The notes beneath the pieces were generated by a model, which was given only the letters and a program-made list of their open reading frames with translations, was not told the origin of the DNA and did not search any database. A stretch of DNA of 64,000 bases from Thiomicrorhabdus heinhorstiae (GTDB lineage Bacteria > Pseudomonadota > Gammaproteobacteria > Thiomicrospirales > Thiomicrospiraceae), in NCBI RefSeq assembly GCF_013391765.2, contig NZ_JACBGI020000001.1:1-64000 (forward strand). The letters run 5' to 3'. A program made the translations under genes and the position numbers. Shown here in pieces: positions 36,937 to 46,119 of the stretch. The first letter of the stretch is position 1. Each line of letters begins with the position of its first letter.

Positions 36937-37788
36937 GTGAAGGAGTACATTGAGTTATATGAGCTGAATAAGGGAGACATTGAAAAGTTTTTGATCGAAA
37001 CCATCCGCAATAACGGTCAATATATTTCTATCGATGAGATTAGAATTCAGCAGTTTTATCATGTTTTACCGAGTTTGGAGCTGGTTTACATTACCGATAA
37101 AAGCTTCCAGCAAATCTCTGCAAACATCTTCCACAATAAACGCAAGAAAAGCGTAATCGGTAAAAGTCGCGATTACCTGGTTGCCAAGGTGGAAGAAAAA
37201 GAACAGAACGTTTCAATCAGTGCGCCGTACATTAGTTCGGCAACCGGAGAGTCTTGCGTAACGGTAATGCTGTTCTGCAAGGATTACTACTATTTCTTTG
37301 ATTTCAATCTGGTCAAGCTACTGATGCGTTTCGGACTGGTTGAACGTCACGAAATGTTTAACAGCGTCACCAAATTCTTTTATCTGCTGATCGGCATTTC
37401 ATTGATGTTCTTTTCGATCATCTCGATCGGCTATGCTTTTTACGATTACGTCATGCAGTTGCTTAACCCGGCCGACTATACGCTGGAAAGCGTCTTTAAA
37501 CCGATTATTGCCTTAACGATGGGCTTGGCGATTTTTGATCTGGCGAAGACCTTGCTGGAAAGGGAAGTGATTTTCAAAGCCTATTCGGATAAAAAGGATG
37601 ACGCCAAACTGCTGACCAAGTTTTTAACCGCCATTATCATCGCGCTGTCTATCGAAGCTTTAATGGTGGTGTTCAAGGTCGCTCTGCACGATCCGGCGCA
37701 AATGCTTTACGCCCTGTATCTGATTATCGGTGTTGCCCTGATTATTGTTTCTTTGGCGTTTTACAATAAAATTCTGTTAAAAAAATAA
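36937..37788 (+). CDS. PDC-sensor-like membrane protein without cytoplasmic output domain
   Basis: 283 aa from GTG 36937, chosen for the gggagg Shine-Dalgarno at 36925-36930. Residues ~1-135 look like a PDC/Cache ligand-binding domain (LELVYITDKSFQQIS, GKSRDYL, SISAPYISSATGESCVTVML), followed by three or four transmembrane helices (about 150-175, 190-210, 235-258, 262-280). Unusually the sensor region precedes all membrane helices and no HAMP, kinase, GGDEF or MCP domain follows. Function unknown; it may signal through a partner or through membrane interactions. Confidence 0.75.
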   Translation: MKEYIELYELNKGDIEKFLIETIRNNGQYISIDEIRIQQFYHVLPSLELVYITDKSFQQISANIFHNKRKKSVIGKSRDYLVAKVEEKEQNVSISAPYISSATGESCVTVMLFCKDYYYFFDFNLVKLLMRFGLVERHEMFNSVTKFFYLLIGISLMFFSIISIGYAFYDYVMQLLNPADYTLESVFKPIIALTMGLAIFDLAKTLLEREVIFKAYSDKKDDAKLLTKFLTAIIIALSIEALMVVFKVALHDPAQMLYALYLIIGVALIIVSLAFYNKILLKK

Positions 37789-37854
37789 TCTTTTAATTCA
37801 ATTGATTATGAGTAATATCTGTAATGAATTATTGGCCTGTTTTACAGGTAATAG

Positions 37855-38322
37855 TTAGTCTTCTTGTTGCATTAAGCGAAGGAGCAGTTTGTACTGTTCC
37901 TTCGATAACAGCTTCTTAACCTGTTCTAAATTTCTCAATTTCACTTGAAACAATTTATGGCGGCTTTGTGCCAATGTATTGCCTGTCTGGCTGATCAGTG
38001 CATCGGCTTCGTCAAGACGCCATTGGCGTTGCAGTTTCTTTTCCTGTTCATCGATTTGGCTCTGGATGTCGGCACTTTCCTTAAGAAAGCTGGAGTCGGC
38101 TTTTTGCAGATCGATTTTTTGCCGGGCGTCCAATTCCAGTTCGTTTGACCAGCGAAGAGCACATTGCGAGAAATCAGGCAGAGTGTGTACCGAAGTTGTA
38201 TTGCAACTACTCGGATTTTCAGCCAACGCCAGTTGAGAAAAAGTCATGAGTGTCGCGGAAAACACGGCAAGCAGCAGAGTGCGGAACCGTGATGGTAGAG
38301 GTGTTTTTAATGATGAGTGCAT
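37855..38322 (-). CDS. Periplasmic Spy/CpxP-like protein
   Basis: 155 aa with signal peptide (to about SQLALA, residue 34). The mature part is helical, charged and contains LDARQKIDLQKADSSFLKE and VKKLLSKEQYKLLLRLM, resembling the LTxxQ-type Spy/CpxP/ZraP helical hairpins, with one Cys pair early (SSCNTTS...FSQCALRW). Likely an envelope-stress or metal-stress chaperone. Family assignment tentative. Converges with the PDC-like gene. Confidence 0.65.
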   Translation of the reverse strand: MHSSLKTPLPSRFRTLLLAVFSATLMTFSQLALAENPSSCNTTSVHTLPDFSQCALRWSNELELDARQKIDLQKADSSFLKESADIQSQIDEQEKKLQRQWRLDEADALISQTGNTLAQSRHKLFQVKLRNLEQVKKLLSKEQYKLLLRLMQQED

Positions 38323-38368
38323 AATCTGTTTTGTCTTTTATTTCTAAGCAGGCCTAATTAAAGTTTAA

Positions 38369-39577
38369 CTATGAATGTTCGGTATAGCTATGAATAGAGT
38401 ATGAATCCTTGGTCATCGTTCGCAATGCTTGATTGTCTTTATAGGGGCTGTGCTGCCACAGGTATTCAAGGTCTCTTTCGATGAGTTCCGCTTCCTGATT
38501 ACAAAAGCGCGCAACGGCGCTTTCCAATGGATGCGGTGCGAGTTCGTGGGCGGATAGGGTTTTGACCGGGATAAAACCACGGGCGATTTTGTGTTCTCCT
38601 CCGGCACCGGGTTCAAAACGTCGTATTCCCTGTTCGATCGCATACTCGATTCCTTGATAGAAACAGGTTTCAAAATGCAGGAATTTTCGTTCTTCGATAC
38701 AGCCCCAGTGCCGTCCGTAGAGCGTTTCCTTAGAATGCAGCATTAACGCGCCGGCGATACAGCGATCGTCTTCATACGCCAGTACCAGCAGCACCGAATC
38801 GGGAAGGCTTTGCCCGAGCTGCTGGAAAAAACCGAGATTCAATGTCGGCGTACTCCATTTGTCGATAAAGGTTTTTTGGTAAAAATGGTCGAAGGCCTGC
38901 CAATCTTCGGCAGTTGCCTGATGCCCGTTCAATCTTTTGATATGAATTCCGCTTTGCGCGATGGCTCTGCGCTCCCGCTGAATGTTTTTACGCTTCTTGG
39001 GAGCGAGCTGAGCAAGAAAGTCGTCGAAGGCGGCATAATTTTGATTGAACCATTGGTACTGGATATCGCAGCGTTGTAATGATGATTTCAGGGGGGCAGC
39101 GCCATGTTGTTCTTCGGCAAACAGCAGATGCAGTCCGCTGTAATCGTGTTGTACGCAGAAATCTTTTGCCGACTGCCACAGCTGGTCACGCAGTTGCAAG
39201 CGTTGTTGTTGTGCAAGACTCGCATCAACCAGAAGACGGGGGCCGGTCGCCGGTGTATAGGGAATGGCACTTACCAGTTTCGGGTAATAGGGCGTATGAA
39301 ACTGCTGCCAGGCTTGTGACCAGGCATGGTCGAAAACAAATTCTCCGTAGTTATTGTGCTTTTCGTATAGCGGCATGGCAGCGACCGGGCGCGTGTCCTC
39401 ATACAGGATCAAGTGTTTCGGAAGCCATCCGTAGTGAGCACCGACACAGTCGTTATCTTCGAGCGCATGCAAAAAGGCGTGCTGGATAAACGGGTTGTCG
39501 CTGCCGTGCAGGCGGTTCCAGTCTTCGGCAGAAATCTCATTGATATTGGAGAGAATTTTTAAGTGCAGTTCGGGCAT
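38369..39577 (-). CDS. GNAT/FemAB-like N-acetyltransferase (DUF482, COG3146)
   Basis: 402 aa. DNPFIQHAFLHALED near the N-terminus, PKKRKNIQRERRAI, LLVLAYEDDRCIAGALMLH and the HYGRHWGC-like GRHWGCIEERKFLHFETCFYQGIEYAIE stretch are the conserved COG3146 elements; the fold is FemX-like GNAT. Predicted to transfer acyl groups; substrate unknown. ATG start fits. Separated from the nucleotidase gene by that gene's terminator. Confidence 0.87.
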   Translation of the reverse strand: MPELHLKILSNINEISAEDWNRLHGSDNPFIQHAFLHALEDNDCVGAHYGWLPKHLILYEDTRPVAAMPLYEKHNNYGEFVFDHAWSQAWQQFHTPYYPKLVSAIPYTPATGPRLLVDASLAQQQRLQLRDQLWQSAKDFCVQHDYSGLHLLFAEEQHGAAPLKSSLQRCDIQYQWFNQNYAAFDDFLAQLAPKKRKNIQRERRAIAQSGIHIKRLNGHQATAEDWQAFDHFYQKTFIDKWSTPTLNLGFFQQLGQSLPDSVLLVLAYEDDRCIAGALMLHSKETLYGRHWGCIEERKFLHFETCFYQGIEYAIEQGIRRFEPGAGGEHKIARGFIPVKTLSAHELAPHPLESAVARFCNQEAELIERDLEYLWQHSPYKDNQALRTMTKDSYSIHSYTEHS

Positions 39578-39691
39578 GGACGGTTGAACCTGAAAGGGGA
39601 TAGTTTAGATAAACGGTTGTTCGTCTATTATTTAACCATTTAGAAGTCGACCGGCAAAAACTTATTTCTCGGTGTACCGAACCGGTAAAAC

Positions 39692-39717
39692 AAAAAGCCG
39701 GGTCGAAGCCCGGCTTT
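39692..39717 (-). terminator. Rho-independent terminator (minus strand)
   Basis: Stem AAAGCCGGG / CCCGGCTTT (39694-39702 with 39709-39717), leading on the minus strand into TTTTTGTTTT. Ends the 5'-nucleotidase transcript. Confidence 0.9.
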
Positions 39718-39745
39718 GAATGCGCTTAAACGAAGAAAATGGCGT

Positions 39746-41605
39746 TTAAGGTGCTAGAGTCGGATAGAACTGTCCGTCGGTATCGGTAAAGTTTTGCGTG
39801 GAGTATTCCGAATACGGCAATTTGTCGATGGTATTGCCGGCTTCGGTTTCCGCTTTGACGTAATCGACGAAAGATTGCGCGTAATCCAGGTAAGTGTCGA
39901 CGTAGTCGTCGCCCTGGATATCGGCAAACGTCAGATATCCGTCTTTACCGCCGGCGGTATAGTTATTGGTTACCACGACGTATTGCTGCTGTAGATCGAA
40001 TGATGTCCAACTGTCGCCGTCACGAGCTTTGAATTGCAGATTGCTCAAGCGATTACCGAAGGATTGGCTTAGATCCATATCCCAGCGCAAACCGGCTGCG
40101 TATGGGTAAGCTCCGGTTGAACCGTCGGCATCAAGAGCGAAATCGACCGCTTCTTCCAACACTTGTTTAATTTGGCTACCGGTCATGGTCAGCTCAACCA
40201 GTGTATTGGCGAAAGGTAGCAGCGTATAGGCGGTTTCAATGCTGATGTCGCCTTGCGGAACATCGATACGTACGCCACCGGCATTCTGGATCGAGATGTC
40301 GGAGCGAAGCGCCATTTTGCGGAAAGCATGTGCGACAAGTGTTTGAATATCTCCACCGTGCGGCTTGGTTTCGTCAGCGGTACAAAGAGTACTGCGTCCT
40401 TGACCAGGAATACGCTCCAAACACAAGTCTTCGGAGGCTTCGCCGATTTTTTGCTGACCCAATTCGGTTTTTTGATCCTGATATACCTGCAAGACCTCTT
40501 GAGCCGAACTGTCGGCTTCGGTATAGGTCAGGTTCGGCATGTTGGCCATTACCGCTTTGATTTCGTTTTTCTGTTCTTCCGTTGCATCAGTCGCATTGAC
40601 TTGGCTTGGCTCAATCAGCAGGTGCGGAGTCCCTTCACAAGAGGTGACGACACCGTCGCCGTCGAAAGAGACATTCAGCTCGCCGACGACCTGGGCGTAT
40701 TGCCAGGCTTGAACGATGCAGACCGGATTACCGGCAATATCAGTGGTTTTGGTCGGATAGGCTCCCGAGCTGTTCAGACCGTATGAACTGAAATCACCCA
40801 GCAAGGTGTGCGAGTCGCCGCCGACGATGACATCGACACCATCCAGTTGGGTCGCTAATTGCTGATCATTGGCGTATTGATAGTGCGTTAACAGGATGAT
40901 TTTGTTCACGCCGGCAGATTTAAGCTCGTTAATCGCATTTTGCGCACTGGTTACTTCATCCAGGAATTCGGTGGTATCTAAAGGACTTGAAGAGTTTTGG
41001 GTTTTACTCTTAATGTCGATTCCCACCATACCGACTTTTTGGCTGCCGTAGTTCTTAATCGCATAAGGCTGCAGATAGGGGTGATCGGCATCGGCATACA
41101 AAGGCGTTCCCAAAGCCGGTTGGATATTTGCGGCAAGAACCGGTGTTTTAGGGCAGACAGCGTCTTGAGCCGGATTCAAATAATCCAAAAATGTTTTTAG
41201 ACCTTCGTCAGAAGAATCAAATTCGTGGTTACCCAGAGCAAAAGCGTCGAAGCAGACCTGATTCATCATTGCGGCATCGGCTTCACCCTGGAAAAGGGTG
41301 TAGTACAAGGTTCCGGTGATCGCATCGCCCGCGTGCAGTTTGAGTACGTTGTCGGCATTCGCTTCCAGACTCTTGAAGGCGGAGACGACACGAGGGAAAC
41401 CGCCGCTGGCAAATTCGACATCATCGGTGCCGATGGCGATATTCAGACTGTCTTCTTCCAGATGTGAATGGTGATCGTTGATGTGAAGAATCGTTAAATC
41501 AAACGGTTCGGCATCGGTGGTTAACAGGCTGTCGCTTTCGTTACAGGCTGAGAGTAATCCGAGGGAGACGGATAGGGCACTTAAGGCAATAAAACGGTAA
41601 CGCAT
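39746..41605 (-). CDS. Lipoprotein 5'-nucleotidase / cyclic phosphodiesterase (UshA/NadN type)
   Basis: 619 aa. Signal with lipobox LLSAC (Cys21). N-terminal metallophosphoesterase domain: LHINDHHSH, LHAGDAITGT, ALGNHEFD, LLTHYQY and VGGDSHT supply the dinuclear metal site. C-terminal 5'-nucleotidase domain: NAGGVRIDV, LLPFANTLVELTM and NNYTAGGKDGYLTF for nucleotide binding. Dephosphorylates external nucleotides (or NAD) for nucleoside and phosphate scavenging. Monocistronic. Exact specificity unclear. Confidence 0.92.
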   Translation of the reverse strand: MRYRFIALSALSVSLGLLSACNESDSLLTTDAEPFDLTILHINDHHSHLEEDSLNIAIGTDDVEFASGGFPRVVSAFKSLEANADNVLKLHAGDAITGTLYYTLFQGEADAAMMNQVCFDAFALGNHEFDSSDEGLKTFLDYLNPAQDAVCPKTPVLAANIQPALGTPLYADADHPYLQPYAIKNYGSQKVGMVGIDIKSKTQNSSSPLDTTEFLDEVTSAQNAINELKSAGVNKIILLTHYQYANDQQLATQLDGVDVIVGGDSHTLLGDFSSYGLNSSGAYPTKTTDIAGNPVCIVQAWQYAQVVGELNVSFDGDGVVTSCEGTPHLLIEPSQVNATDATEEQKNEIKAVMANMPNLTYTEADSSAQEVLQVYQDQKTELGQQKIGEASEDLCLERIPGQGRSTLCTADETKPHGGDIQTLVAHAFRKMALRSDISIQNAGGVRIDVPQGDISIETAYTLLPFANTLVELTMTGSQIKQVLEEAVDFALDADGSTGAYPYAAGLRWDMDLSQSFGNRLSNLQFKARDGDSWTSFDLQQQYVVVTNNYTAGGKDGYLTFADIQGDDYVDTYLDYAQSFVDYVKAETEAGNTIDKLPYSEYSTQNFTDTDGQFYPTLAP

Positions 41606-41719
41606 GATTTTTCCTTTCTGTTACTAATCAGGGAGGTGAAACGGTTAGTTTCTTGATTTTAAAAAGGAAATGTTGCGAAGTTTTTACCGCTTTATGGCAG
41701 TTTTATGGTGGTTTGATGA

Positions 41720-41754
41720 AATGCCGGAGCTGAAAGTTGCAGTCGAACTCCGGC
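41720..41754 (-). terminator. Probable terminator hairpin after the pirin gene
   Basis: Stem GCCGGAG / CTCCGGC (41723-41729 with 41748-41754) with internal CTG/CAG pairing; minus-strand continuation is ATTTCATC, a weak U-tract. Located just past the pirin stop codon. Confidence 0.45.
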
Positions 41755-41765
41755 GGGTAGAAGTT

Positions 41766-42602
41766 TTAAAAACGTCCGGATTTAAAATCGTCGAACGCCT
41801 GTTTGAGTTCAGCCTGAGTGTTCATGACGAACGGTCCGGCCTGAGCAATCGATTCATGAATCGGTTCACCGCTGATCCATAAAAAACGTGCCGATGTATT
41901 ACCGGCCGTTGCCTTAAATTCCGTTCCCTGAGAGAGAGCTGACAAATCACCTGATCGCAGAGTATTGCCTTCGATTTCCAGCTCGCCTTCGATGACATAG
42001 AGCATCAAAGTAGCGGTTGAAGAAGTCGGTTCGATAAAGCTTTTCTCGGCTTCAAGAGAAATATCCCAGAATTGCGCTTTGACGTAATCGTTGATGACGG
42101 CTCCACGGTTGCCGAATGAGGTTTGTCCGCAGATCAGCTTTAATTGCGCATCATCGCGTGTTTCCCGTGGAATCTGCTCGGGCTCGAATTCCTGATAGGC
42201 GGCCGGGATCATTTTGTATTGCGCAGGAAGATTGATCCATAGCTGGAAGCCGCTTAACAAGCCGTTTTCTTGTTGCGGCATTTCCGAATGAATGATTCCG
42301 CGTCCGGCAGTCATCCACTGAATTCCTCCGGCCTTTAGTACTCCTTCATGCCCGGCATTGTCCTGATGCTTCATCAAACCGGCTAACAAATAGGTGACGG
42401 TTTCGAAGCCTCGATGCGGATGGGGTGGGAAGCCGGCAATATAATCATCCGGATCATCAGATGCGAAGTGATCCATCATTAAAAACGGATCGAGATTTTT
42501 TAACTGCGGATGACCTAACAGTCGAGTCAATTGCACTCCGGCGCCGTCCGAAGCGGCAATTCCACGGGTTGTATTTTGAATGCGGCGTGTTTGAATGCTC
42601 AT
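41766..42602 (-). CDS. Pirin-family protein (quercetinase-like bicupin)
   Basis: 278 aa bicupin. Metal-binding pirin motif FPPHPHRGFETVTYLLAG, then GGIQWMTAGRGIIHSEMP holds the remaining His and Glu ligands; second cupin in the C-terminal half. Members may act as quercetin dioxygenases or as redox/iron-sensing regulators. Divergent from a LysR-type regulator gene (126 bases), which probably controls it. Confidence 0.92.
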   Translation of the reverse strand: MSIQTRRIQNTTRGIAASDGAGVQLTRLLGHPQLKNLDPFLMMDHFASDDPDDYIAGFPPHPHRGFETVTYLLAGLMKHQDNAGHEGVLKAGGIQWMTAGRGIIHSEMPQQENGLLSGFQLWINLPAQYKMIPAAYQEFEPEQIPRETRDDAQLKLICGQTSFGNRGAVINDYVKAQFWDISLEAEKSFIEPTSSTATLMLYVIEGELEIEGNTLRSGDLSALSQGTEFKATAGNTSARFLWISGEPIHESIAQAGPFVMNTQAELKQAFDDFKSGRF

Positions 42603-42727
42603 AAGTGTAGCCTCCCTTTATGGCATCGATTTGTGGTTATTTTGCGTTTAGAAGTAGCTTAACTTTTCATGAATATGAGATAAAGATAAGTTATAGTAAA
42701 ACTTTGTTCGCAAGGTGAGAACAATCT

Positions 42728-43612
42728 ATGTCCCAGCTTGAAGAAATCAGAGTGTTTATCCGCATTGTCGAAGCGGGAAGTTTGAGCAAGGCTTCCGAGC
42801 AGCTTAATTTGGCAAAGTCGGCGGTCAGTCGACGTTTGGCTGATTTGGAAAAACGCCTGCAAACCAAACTGTTGCAGAGGACGACACGTAAATCTTCGTT
42901 AACGCCGGAAGGGCAGCGCTTCTACGAAAAAGCTTTATTGGTCGAAGAAGCGCTGAACGATTTACACAGTGTGTTTTTTGCCGGTGAATCACCGTTATGC
43001 GGACGTTTACGCGTGTCTTTACCCTTATCGTTCGGGATGAGCTTTTTATCGCCTCTGATTAAGGATTTCGTTGAACAGAACCCGCAATTGCAGGTCGACG
43101 TCGACTTTTCGGATCGCAAGGTGGATTTAATCGAAGAAGGCTTTGATCTGGCATTTCGAATTGCCGAGCTTGAAGAGAACCGGTTGCAAGCGCGTAAAAT
43201 GGTTTCTATCGAGCATCGACTGTGTGCAGGTGTTGCCTATATTGAAAAATATGGCATGCCGCAAACACTGAAAGAGCTCGGTGATGCGCCTTTTCTGATC
43301 TATGAAAATCAGACGTGCCTGCAGATGCTTTCCACCGACGGTAAAGAGCATAAATTGAATGTTGGCGGACGTATTCGTTCGAATAACGGCGACTTTATCA
43401 AACAGATGGTTTTGGCCGGAGAGGGTCTGGCTCTACTGCCGGACTTTCTGGTAGGCAAAGCCTTGCAGGAAGGGGATTTGGTCGAGCTGTTTACAGATTA
43501 CAAACAGCAGTCGTTAAATGGTTATATCGTCTATCCGCAGAATCGTTACCTGTCCGTCGGAGCACGACGCTTTATTGATTATTTAAAGCAAAACCTGAAT
43601 TGCAAAAAATAG
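42728..43612 (+). CDS. LysR-type transcriptional regulator
   Basis: 294 aa. N-terminal winged helix-turn-helix (LEEIRVFIRIVEAGSLSKAS, LAKSAVSRRLADLEKRL) and C-terminal periplasmic-binding-like effector domain with LCGRLRVSLPLSFG. Divergent from the pirin gene; LysR proteins typically control such a divergent neighbour. Effector unknown. ATG 42728 preceded by aaggtgag. Confidence 0.93.
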   Translation: MSQLEEIRVFIRIVEAGSLSKASEQLNLAKSAVSRRLADLEKRLQTKLLQRTTRKSSLTPEGQRFYEKALLVEEALNDLHSVFFAGESPLCGRLRVSLPLSFGMSFLSPLIKDFVEQNPQLQVDVDFSDRKVDLIEEGFDLAFRIAELEENRLQARKMVSIEHRLCAGVAYIEKYGMPQTLKELGDAPFLIYENQTCLQMLSTDGKEHKLNVGGRIRSNNGDFIKQMVLAGEGLALLPDFLVGKALQEGDLVELFTDYKQQSLNGYIVYPQNRYLSVGARRFIDYLKQNLNCKK

Positions 43613-43779
43613 TCTTTCGGTTGCGGAAAATAGACAGACGGATAGCGTTACAATAGGCGTTTTTTACTACAAGTGATTGAAAATATCATGGGGTTTAATT
43701 TAAGTAATATGCATAAGTTGTTGTATTTAATATTTAAATTATGTCTTTTTTATTCGAGATCTAACTAAAGCATTGAGTC

Positions 43780-44520
43780 GTGAATATCATTTTTGAAAAT
43801 GCCGATTTTCTGATTGTCGATAAGCCACAGGGGATCAGTATGCAGCTGGAGACCTGCAGCGAGAAGATGGAGCAAGATGGAGATTCTTCGCCAGACGATG
43901 AAGTTTTTTCGACTCCGGCGGTGGATCAGGATGGAGTTCTATGGCGTCTGAAACAACAGCTCGGTTATTCTGAACTTTATCCGGTTCACCGCTTGGATAA
44001 GATGACTTCCGGGTTGTTGATCGTCGGTAAAACGGTTGCTGCGGCAAGGGAGTTTCAGGAGCTGTTCAGCCAGCATCTGGTGCAGAAGTATTATCTGGCA
44101 CTGTCGGATAAAAAACCGAAAAAAAAGCAGGGGTTGATTCAAGGTGATATGGTGCGTGCTCGTCGAGGCAGCTATAAATTGGCACCGAGCCGAAATAATC
44201 CGGCAAGTACGCGTTTTATCAGTCACAGTGTCATGCCCGGATTACGCCTGTTTCTATTGAAGCCGCTAAGCGGTAAAACTCACCAGTTAAGAGTCGCGCT
44301 AAAAAGCATCTCCGCTCCGATTATCGGCGACGAACGCTACCATCATGCGGAGTTGGCTCGTCAGTGGGATCGCGGCTATTTGCATGCTTACGCCTTAAGT
44401 TTCGAATGGAAAGGACAATTGCATCAATGGGTATTGCCGCCGAAGGAAGGAAAGGAATTCCTGCGTTCGGAAACTTTTGAGGTTTTAGATGTATGGCAAA
44501 CTCCGTGGAATCTGCTTTAA
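43780..44520 (+). CDS. RluA-family pseudouridine synthase
   Basis: 246 aa, GTG start. No S4 domain; begins with IIFENADFLIVDKPQGIS, then catalytic YPVHRLDKMTSGLLIV (Asp of HRLDK) and KPLSGKTHQLRVALKSISAPIIGDERY. A 20-odd residue acidic insertion (EKMEQDGDSSPDDE) precedes the catalytic part. Acts on rRNA or tRNA; target not assignable. The YcgN-like gene follows 21 bases downstream. Confidence 0.88.
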   Translation: MNIIFENADFLIVDKPQGISMQLETCSEKMEQDGDSSPDDEVFSTPAVDQDGVLWRLKQQLGYSELYPVHRLDKMTSGLLIVGKTVAAAREFQELFSQHLVQKYYLALSDKKPKKKQGLIQGDMVRARRGSYKLAPSRNNPASTRFISHSVMPGLRLFLLKPLSGKTHQLRVALKSISAPIIGDERYHHAELARQWDRGYLHAYALSFEWKGQLHQWVLPPKEGKEFLRSETFEVLDVWQTPWNLL

Positions 44521-44541
44521 GCACGAAAATAAAGGATAACA

Positions 44542-44982
44542 ATGAGTTTACAAGAGCGTTTTTGGGAGCATAAATCCCTGGAACAGATGAGTCAGGAAGA
44601 ATGGGAAGCGCTGTGTGACGGTTGTGGCCTGTGCTGTCTGACGAAGTTACAGGATGAGGATACGGACGAGATCGTCTATACTCGCGTCGTCTGCCCTTAT
44701 TCCGATCCGCAAACTGCCGCCTGCACCGATTACGCTAATCGTTCGGTGAATGTACCGACCTGCGTTCAATTGACTTTGCAACGTGTTGCCGAATTCGACT
44801 GGTTACCGGATTCTTGTGCCTACCGAATGATTTACCGTGGACAAGGTTTGCCGGATTGGCATCCGCTGGTTTCCGGTGATCGAGGCAGTGTCGGGCAGGC
44901 GGGTGTCGGTTTGACGGCAATTCCGGTAGTAGTCGATAACGGTAAGCTCGACTATGAAGACTATTTGATTGAGAAACCCTGA
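44542..44982 (+). CDS. YcgN-family cysteine-cluster protein
   Basis: 146 aa. The DGCGLCCLTKLQDEDT block (about residues 27-42), then TRVVCPY, CTDYANRSVNVPTC and PDSCAYR form a metal/Fe-S type Cys cluster, the YcgN/YkgJ pattern. Function unknown. Good aaggataac Shine-Dalgarno. Likely co-transcribed with the RluA-family gene. Confidence 0.9.
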   Translation: MSLQERFWEHKSLEQMSQEEWEALCDGCGLCCLTKLQDEDTDEIVYTRVVCPYSDPQTAACTDYANRSVNVPTCVQLTLQRVAEFDWLPDSCAYRMIYRGQGLPDWHPLVSGDRGSVGQAGVGLTAIPVVVDNGKLDYEDYLIEKP

Positions 44983-45284
44983 AGCAAAAATGGAAGTTTT
45001 CTCCGAGCTTTCCAGTTGCGTTATTCTTTTGGTTTTTCCCTTTCTTTTGCAGGCCTTTAATTCGCAAATTCCGTGCTGAACTGGCCTTTTCCTTTTATTG
45101 ATTTTTTTTATAAGGCGGCAAAACCTTTTTTTATTGGTAGGTCTAATATAAAAGGTTCACTATATATAGTAATTTTAGTCGGTCCGATAGGCAGTTTTTA
45201 TGAGGTCGACAAGATTTGCTTGCCGGCGGGTGCACGGCGAGCTTGAAAATTATTTAGCGGCTATATTTATAAGGGATACAAAAC
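44983..45284. other. Intergenic region upstream of the membrane cytochrome gene
   Basis: 302 bases, AT-rich. It contains a 12-base palindrome ACTATATATAGT (45159-45170) that may be a regulator site, and an aaggga Shine-Dalgarno just before 45285. No coding frame of note. Confidence 0.45.
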
Positions 45285-46043
45285 ATGAGGGAAGGAACTT
45301 GGTTAAATTTGCCTAGTCTGTCACTGCCGATAAAATCGTTGTTTACAGGATATTTATTGGTTGCCGGCTTAGGGTTGCTGATGGCCGGCGCGCAGATAAT
45401 GCTGACGCACGGTATGGCAGACGGTAAGTTCGGTTTATCGGTTGACGATATTGTGTACAGCTATTACGGAAATCGAGAAGGGTCGAAGCTTGAAGCCAAA
45501 CTAAACGGTTCCATGAAAGATAAAGCGACACCGCAGGAAAATTTTACCTTGATAAAATGGGCGCGTAACGGTGCTTCGGAAGAAGAGTGGAAAACCACCA
45601 TCAAGCCGATTGTCGAAGCCAAATGCGCGATGTGTCACGCTAATATTCCAAGTTTGCCGAATATTACCAAGTACGAAGTGATGAAAGAGCGTGCCAAGGT
45701 TGATGAAGGTGCCTCGGTCAGTTCCTTAACTCGTGTTTCTCACATTCACCTTTTCGGTATTTCCTTTATTTTCTTCTTTATCGGTCTGATTTTCTCAATG
45801 GCGATCGGGTTTAAATATTGGGTAAAAGCGTTATTGATCTTTACACCGTTCGCCTTCCTGATTGTCGATATCGCATCCTGGTGGCTGACTAAAATCAATC
45901 CGAATTTCGCTTATTTCGTTATTATCGGCGGTTTCGGGTATTCACTGGCATCGACAGTGATGATTTTAACCTCTTTATGGCAGATGTGGATTACTCCAAT
46001 AAGAGGAGGTCATTCCGAGGAAAATACCTGGCGGGATGGCTAG
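45285..46043 (+). CDS. Membrane protein with a single c-type heme motif
   Basis: 252 aa. Transmembrane helix about 17-40, then a periplasmic segment with one heme c site CAMCH (Cys114, Cys117, His118), then three more helices (about 152-176, 180-200, 212-236). His residues in SHIHLFG sit at the start of helix 2 and could be an axial or b-heme ligand. Electron-transfer protein of the inner membrane, partner unknown; not recognised as a named family. Monocistronic, upstream of a bidirectional terminator. Confidence 0.8.
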   Translation: MREGTWLNLPSLSLPIKSLFTGYLLVAGLGLLMAGAQIMLTHGMADGKFGLSVDDIVYSYYGNREGSKLEAKLNGSMKDKATPQENFTLIKWARNGASEEEWKTTIKPIVEAKCAMCHANIPSLPNITKYEVMKERAKVDEGASVSSLTRVSHIHLFGISFIFFFIGLIFSMAIGFKYWVKALLIFTPFAFLIVDIASWWLTKINPNFAYFVIIGGFGYSLASTVMILTSLWQMWITPIRGGHSEENTWRDG

Positions 46044-46074
46044 AATTGTTGGTCGGTATAGGAGACGAGACAAT

Positions 46075-46099
46075 AAAAAAGGCGCAATTTGCGCCTTTT
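46075..46099. terminator. Bidirectional Rho-independent terminator
   Basis: AAAAAAGGCGCA / TGCGCCTTTT (stem GGCGCA 46081-46086 with 46090-46095, loop ATT). T-runs on both strands; between the converging cytochrome and slyD genes. Confidence 0.9.
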
Positions 46100-46119
46100 C
46101 TATTTCAGATTGAAACCGA

